The translations under genes and the position numbers were made by a program. This document shows, piece after piece, positions 61,130-64,000 of a stretch of DNA of 64,000 nt. The notes under the pieces were generated by a model. That model made no database searches, was not told where the DNA came from, and saw only the letters and a program-made list of their open reading frames with translations. Position 1 is the stretch's first letter, and each line of letters begins with the position of its first letter. Origin of the DNA: Flavobacterium sandaracinum (lineage in GTDB: Bacteria > Bacteroidota > Bacteroidia > Flavobacteriales > Flavobacteriaceae); the NCBI RefSeq assembly GCF_004349135.1, contig NZ_SMFN01000015.1, positions 33,255 through 97,254 on the forward strand, given 5' to 3'.

Positions 61130-63688
61130 TTACAGAGAATAGTGGAGTGTAACGCCATACGTTCTTTGGTCTCCTAAAACGCCTGCATAATGGCCAGCAT
61201 TTCCTCCTGCAGGAAGTAGCTGTTCATAATATTCTTTGTTTAAAAGGTTGCGTCCCCAGAATTGTACGGATAAACCATCAGCTGTACGAAAACCCAAACG
61301 CGCATTAAAAATAGCATATCCATCCACTACAAGAAATTTTGATGCTGAAGGACTGGACGAAAATTCAGAACGAGCGAATGAATCCAGAGCAAAGTATATT
61401 TTTCCATTATTTCCAAAGAATTTGGCATTTTCGGATAGTTCTCCACCTAGAGATCCAGCCCATTTTGAGGCTCCCGGCAAAGCACTTCCTGACACATCCT
61501 TAAATGATACTGCGGCACCTGTTTCTTCTAATGGTAAGGGAGCATTTGTAAATCGTACATATTTAGCATCAGTATACGTTGCTGCACCATTGATAGTCAA
61601 ATGTTGGTTAATTACAAAACTAGCATCAATTTCAGCTCCTTTTACTTGTACCTTGTCTGCATTGGCAAGATAGCCTCTATTCACACCCAATTCTGCAGCC
61701 TGAACATTGGTTTGAAAGTTCTTGATATCGGTATTAAATAAAGTAAAGTTGAAAATAGAACTTCTAAGTGGAGTTGTTTTTATTCCTACTTCGTAGTGAT
61801 TTACTTCTTCGGGTTTTACAACAGCAAGTTCAAGAATTGGCTGACCCGCCAAAGTAGGTAATCCGGCCACATTGACACCCACTGGTTTATAGCTTTTTGC
61901 AAATGTAGCATAACCATTCACTTTAGAGGATACTTTATACGATACTGTTAAGTTTCCCGACAAATCAGTGTTGTCTATATTGGAGGTAAAAGCTTGGTCG
62001 GTATACACCAGTCTTTTTAACGCTATTAAAGCAGGATCAGTGGTTTGAAGCCCTCCATAAGTGGTACGACTGTAGTCAGCGTCTTTTTTGTCAAAATTGT
62101 ATCTCAATCCCGGTAATATATGCAAACGATCTGTAGCTTTCCAGTCTAATTGTCCAAATACAGCCGCACTAGAAGCTCTGATACGAGCATCTGTTTTTAT
62201 TCCGTAGCCTTCAAAAAGTCCAGGTGTTCTCCATAAATTACTGGTTGTGCTTTGTGAAAATCGCCATTGTGCTGCTCCAGACTCTTCAGTGCCATCAGTT
62301 TGTGAGGTTTGATCAATGAAAAAAACACCCACAACACCGTTTAATTTGGAGTTAAGTTCTCCTGCATATCGTACTTCTTGAGTTATTTGAGTTTGTCTTG
62401 TTGGGTTTTGCGATTTTGCAAGCACCTGTAATCCCGTAAAATCTCTGTCATTTGATGGATCCCAATTCCAAAATCGCCAAGCAGTTGTTGAAGTTAGAGT
62501 TCCTTTTCCAATTTTAGAATCAATATTCAAGGAAACTCCACCCATTTCTTGCCCAGAGCGCCACGGCGTATCATGATCTATCTTTCGATCAAACGCATTC
62601 AAACTTGGCAATTGATAATTCAAATCGGTAATTATAGCATCAAATTGTCGGTAAGCTGCTCTTTGTGTTGGCGCTACACCAGCTATAACTTGAGCATAAC
62701 CATCTGGTTTTTGGGTGGTAATATCTGCCGCTAAAACTATTGTTGTATGTTCTGTTAGTTGATACAATAATTGCCCTCTTATTCCTTGATTATTTAGCGT
62801 ATTTGTTGCTCTGCCAGTTGCCACATTATCAATTAAACCATCTCTTTGTGTACCCGAAAAAGAGATTCGGCCTGCTATTTTTTTGCCTAGTGCTCCCGTA
62901 ACCGAGGCTTTAGCTTGTAGGAAAGCATAATTCCCGTAGCTCAATTCAAAGTCAGCACCTGAAGTAAAACTTGGTTTGCGGGTTGTGATGTTAAAAGCAC
63001 CTGATGTAGTGTTTTTACCAAATAAGGAACCTTGTGGGCCACGCAGTACTTCAATGCGTTCGACATCAATAAAATCTAAAGTTGTTGCCGCCGGACGCGC
63101 ATAATACACGCCGTCTACATAAAAACCAACGCCTGGGTCGATGCCATCATTTGTTAGACCAAATGGTGATCCTAAACTACGAATGTTGATTCCTGTATTT
63201 CGCGGATTAGAGGAATACAACTGAACCGACGGAATTAGTTCTTTAATTCTATTGACATTAAAAGCGCCTGCTTGTTCCGCTTGTTTTCCTGTTATGACAG
63301 ATACGGCTATGGGAATGTCTTGCGCTTTTTCGATACGCCTCCTTGAGGTGACTACAACCTCAGATAGTACTTTCTCTTCACCATAAGAAATTATTATTTC
63401 AAGTGGTTTGGCATTTTTTGGTAATTCAGCTATTCTAATCTCCTTGGTATTATAACCTGCATATTGCACAATAAGTGTGAATGGAAGTGACTTTGCCTCG
63501 ATGGTGAATGTACCATCGGCTGCTGTACTTGTGCTATTTGAAGTTCCTTTAAGTACTATGTTGACATCTTCTATGGGTTCATCTTGTTCGTTTTTTACGA
63601 CACCTTCTATGAGTGTTTGTCCAAAAGAGGTTGAAAAAGTAAGTAAAAAGATTACTATTGAACTTGTTTTTGTAAAGATTGATTTCAT
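61130..63688 (-). CDS. TonB-dependent receptor with CarboxypepD_reg-like N-terminal domain
   Basis: I use the ATG at 63688 (MKSIFTKTSSIVIFLLTFSTSFGQ signal peptide region), 852 residues. A CarboxypepD_reg-like domain (about residues 27-110) comes first, with LIEGVVKNEQDEPIEDVNIVLKG. A plug follows with RRIEKAQDIPIAVSVITGKQAEQ, LYSSNPRNTGINIRSLGS, DGVYYAR and IEVLRGPQGSLFGKNTTSGAFNI. The 22-stranded barrel ends in GVTLHYSL. The SVIT plug and the RGPQGTLFGKN motif are closest to siderophore- or cobalamin-like receptors, not to the SusC type, and no SusD-like gene follows. The substrate is unknown. Confidence 0.93.
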   Translation of the reverse strand: MKSIFTKTSSIVIFLLTFSTSFGQTLIEGVVKNEQDEPIEDVNIVLKGTSNSTSTAADGTFTIEAKSLPFTLIVQYAGYNTKEIRIAELPKNAKPLEIIISYGEEKVLSEVVVTSRRRIEKAQDIPIAVSVITGKQAEQAGAFNVNRIKELIPSVQLYSSNPRNTGINIRSLGSPFGLTNDGIDPGVGFYVDGVYYARPAATTLDFIDVERIEVLRGPQGSLFGKNTTSGAFNITTRKPSFTSGADFELSYGNYAFLQAKASVTGALGKKIAGRISFSGTQRDGLIDNVATGRATNTLNNQGIRGQLLYQLTEHTTIVLAADITTQKPDGYAQVIAGVAPTQRAAYRQFDAIITDLNYQLPSLNAFDRKIDHDTPWRSGQEMGGVSLNIDSKIGKGTLTSTTAWRFWNWDPSNDRDFTGLQVLAKSQNPTRQTQITQEVRYAGELNSKLNGVVGVFFIDQTSQTDGTEESGAAQWRFSQSTTSNLWRTPGLFEGYGIKTDARIRASSAAVFGQLDWKATDRLHILPGLRYNFDKKDADYSRTTYGGLQTTDPALIALKRLVYTDQAFTSNIDNTDLSGNLTVSYKVSSKVNGYATFAKSYKPVGVNVAGLPTLAGQPILELAVVKPEEVNHYEVGIKTTPLRSSIFNFTLFNTDIKNFQTNVQAAELGVNRGYLANADKVQVKGAEIDASFVINQHLTINGAATYTDAKYVRFTNAPLPLEETGAAVSFKDVSGSALPGASKWAGSLGGELSENAKFFGNNGKIYFALDSFARSEFSSSPSASKFLVVDGYAIFNARLGFRTADGLSVQFWGRNLLNKEYYEQLLPAGGNAGHYAGVLGDQRTYGVTLHYSL

Positions 63689-63778
63689 TATTATATAAAT
63701 TATCACTGCTATCCGAAAGTTTTGAATAAAACTTAAAAACCCTTTGTTAAGTATTGTATTTGTTATAATTGTTGTTCT

Positions 63779-64000
63779 TTATTGAGAAAATAAGTCAGGT
63801 TTAAACAGCATTTTGTTTTGTTTTATTACTTTTTTTGCACCTTCATTAACTTGATTGCAAACATATTCTATGCTTAGATAAAAAGCTAAACATACTCTTA
63901 TTTTTTCTACAAAATTAGAAAAGGTTTTTACTTTCTTGGCTATAGTTCTGTTTATGAGTTCTAATAACAAGTAACTTATTAAGGCGACATATATTTGAGA
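63779..64000 (-). CDS. IS4-like transposase, C-terminal part (runs off the right edge)
   Basis: The frame is open to the right edge on the minus strand; 73 residues are visible. SQIYVALISYLLLELINRTI followed by AKKVKTFSNFVEKIRVCLAFYL resembles the conserved C-terminal part of DDE transposases of the IS4 family (IWxALIxYLLL helix). The catalytic residues would lie beyond the window. Whether the element is intact cannot be told; the inverted repeats were not identified. Confidence 0.6.
   Translation of the reverse strand, partial: SQIYVALISYLLLELINRTIAKKVKTFSNFVEKIRVCLAFYLSIEYVCNQVNEGAKKVIKQNKMLFKPDLFSQ

Overview
This window is a chromosomal segment of a gliding member of the Flavobacteriaceae, most likely Flavobacterium or a close relative. 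The evidence is the AT-rich sequence, the gliding and type IX secretion genes (gldD, gldE, gldK, gldL, gldM, gldN), the exosortase F pair, the short primary sigma factor of the Bacteroidota type, and promoters of the TTG-N20-TAnnTTTG form. Almost all of it is ordinary core genome. The accessory signals are one decayed GxxExxY cassette, several structured intergenic repeats, a two-gene nuclease/RNase module and a transposase remnant at the right edge.

Layout. 1-3.5 kb: the end of an M16 peptidase, a drug/metabolite transporter, a metal-binding lipoprotein and a MITE-like inverted repeat. 3.5-7 kb: a minus-strand run mutY, ssb, gldE, gldD. 7-9.4 kb: HU, a 30-residue very basic protein and an RNase E/G. 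9.4-13.4 kb: a 0.9 kb non-coding stretch, rpe, a tandem hairpin array, rpoD and an unknown gene. 13.5-17.8 kb: pnp, rpsO, a MORN-repeat/TonB-C protein and a GAF-type methionine sulfoxide reductase. 17.8-22 kb, plus strand: exosortase F and its partner, an ATP-cone/PD-(D/E)XK nuclease, a beta-CASP hydrolase and DedA. 22-31.8 kb, minus strand: a large exported MG2/plug-like protein, groEL, groES, secG, a TPR protein, lptE, a sigma-54 activator, the GxxExxY pseudogene and miaB.

32.5-38.1 kb: a glycerol locus, glpD-glpK-glpF plus an outer-membrane barrel, divergent from a DeoR-family regulator, with two direct repeats in the shared intergenic region that look like its operator. 38.3-46.8 kb: topA, an arginase-fold protein with a broken metal site, and the T9SS core operon gldKLMN with its own promoter and terminator. 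46.8-54.9 kb: an amino-acid-oxidase-like flavoprotein, a DUF983 protein, an ABC-F ATPase, a divergent App1-phosphatase/diacylglycerol-kinase pair, a FemAB/GNAT-like protein, pterin dehydratase and an LRR protein. 55.6-64 kb: two initiator tRNA-Met genes, era, der, an SDR, small envelope genes, a TonB-dependent receptor and the C-terminus of an IS4-like transposase.

Best candidates for something under-described: the ATP-cone nuclease with its beta-CASP neighbour (18870-21099), the arginase-like pseudoenzyme tied to gldKLMN, a structured repeat family seen two or three times (possibly the flavo-1 RNA), and the tandem hairpin array behind rpoD. No CRISPR array, prophage or rRNA gene was seen.
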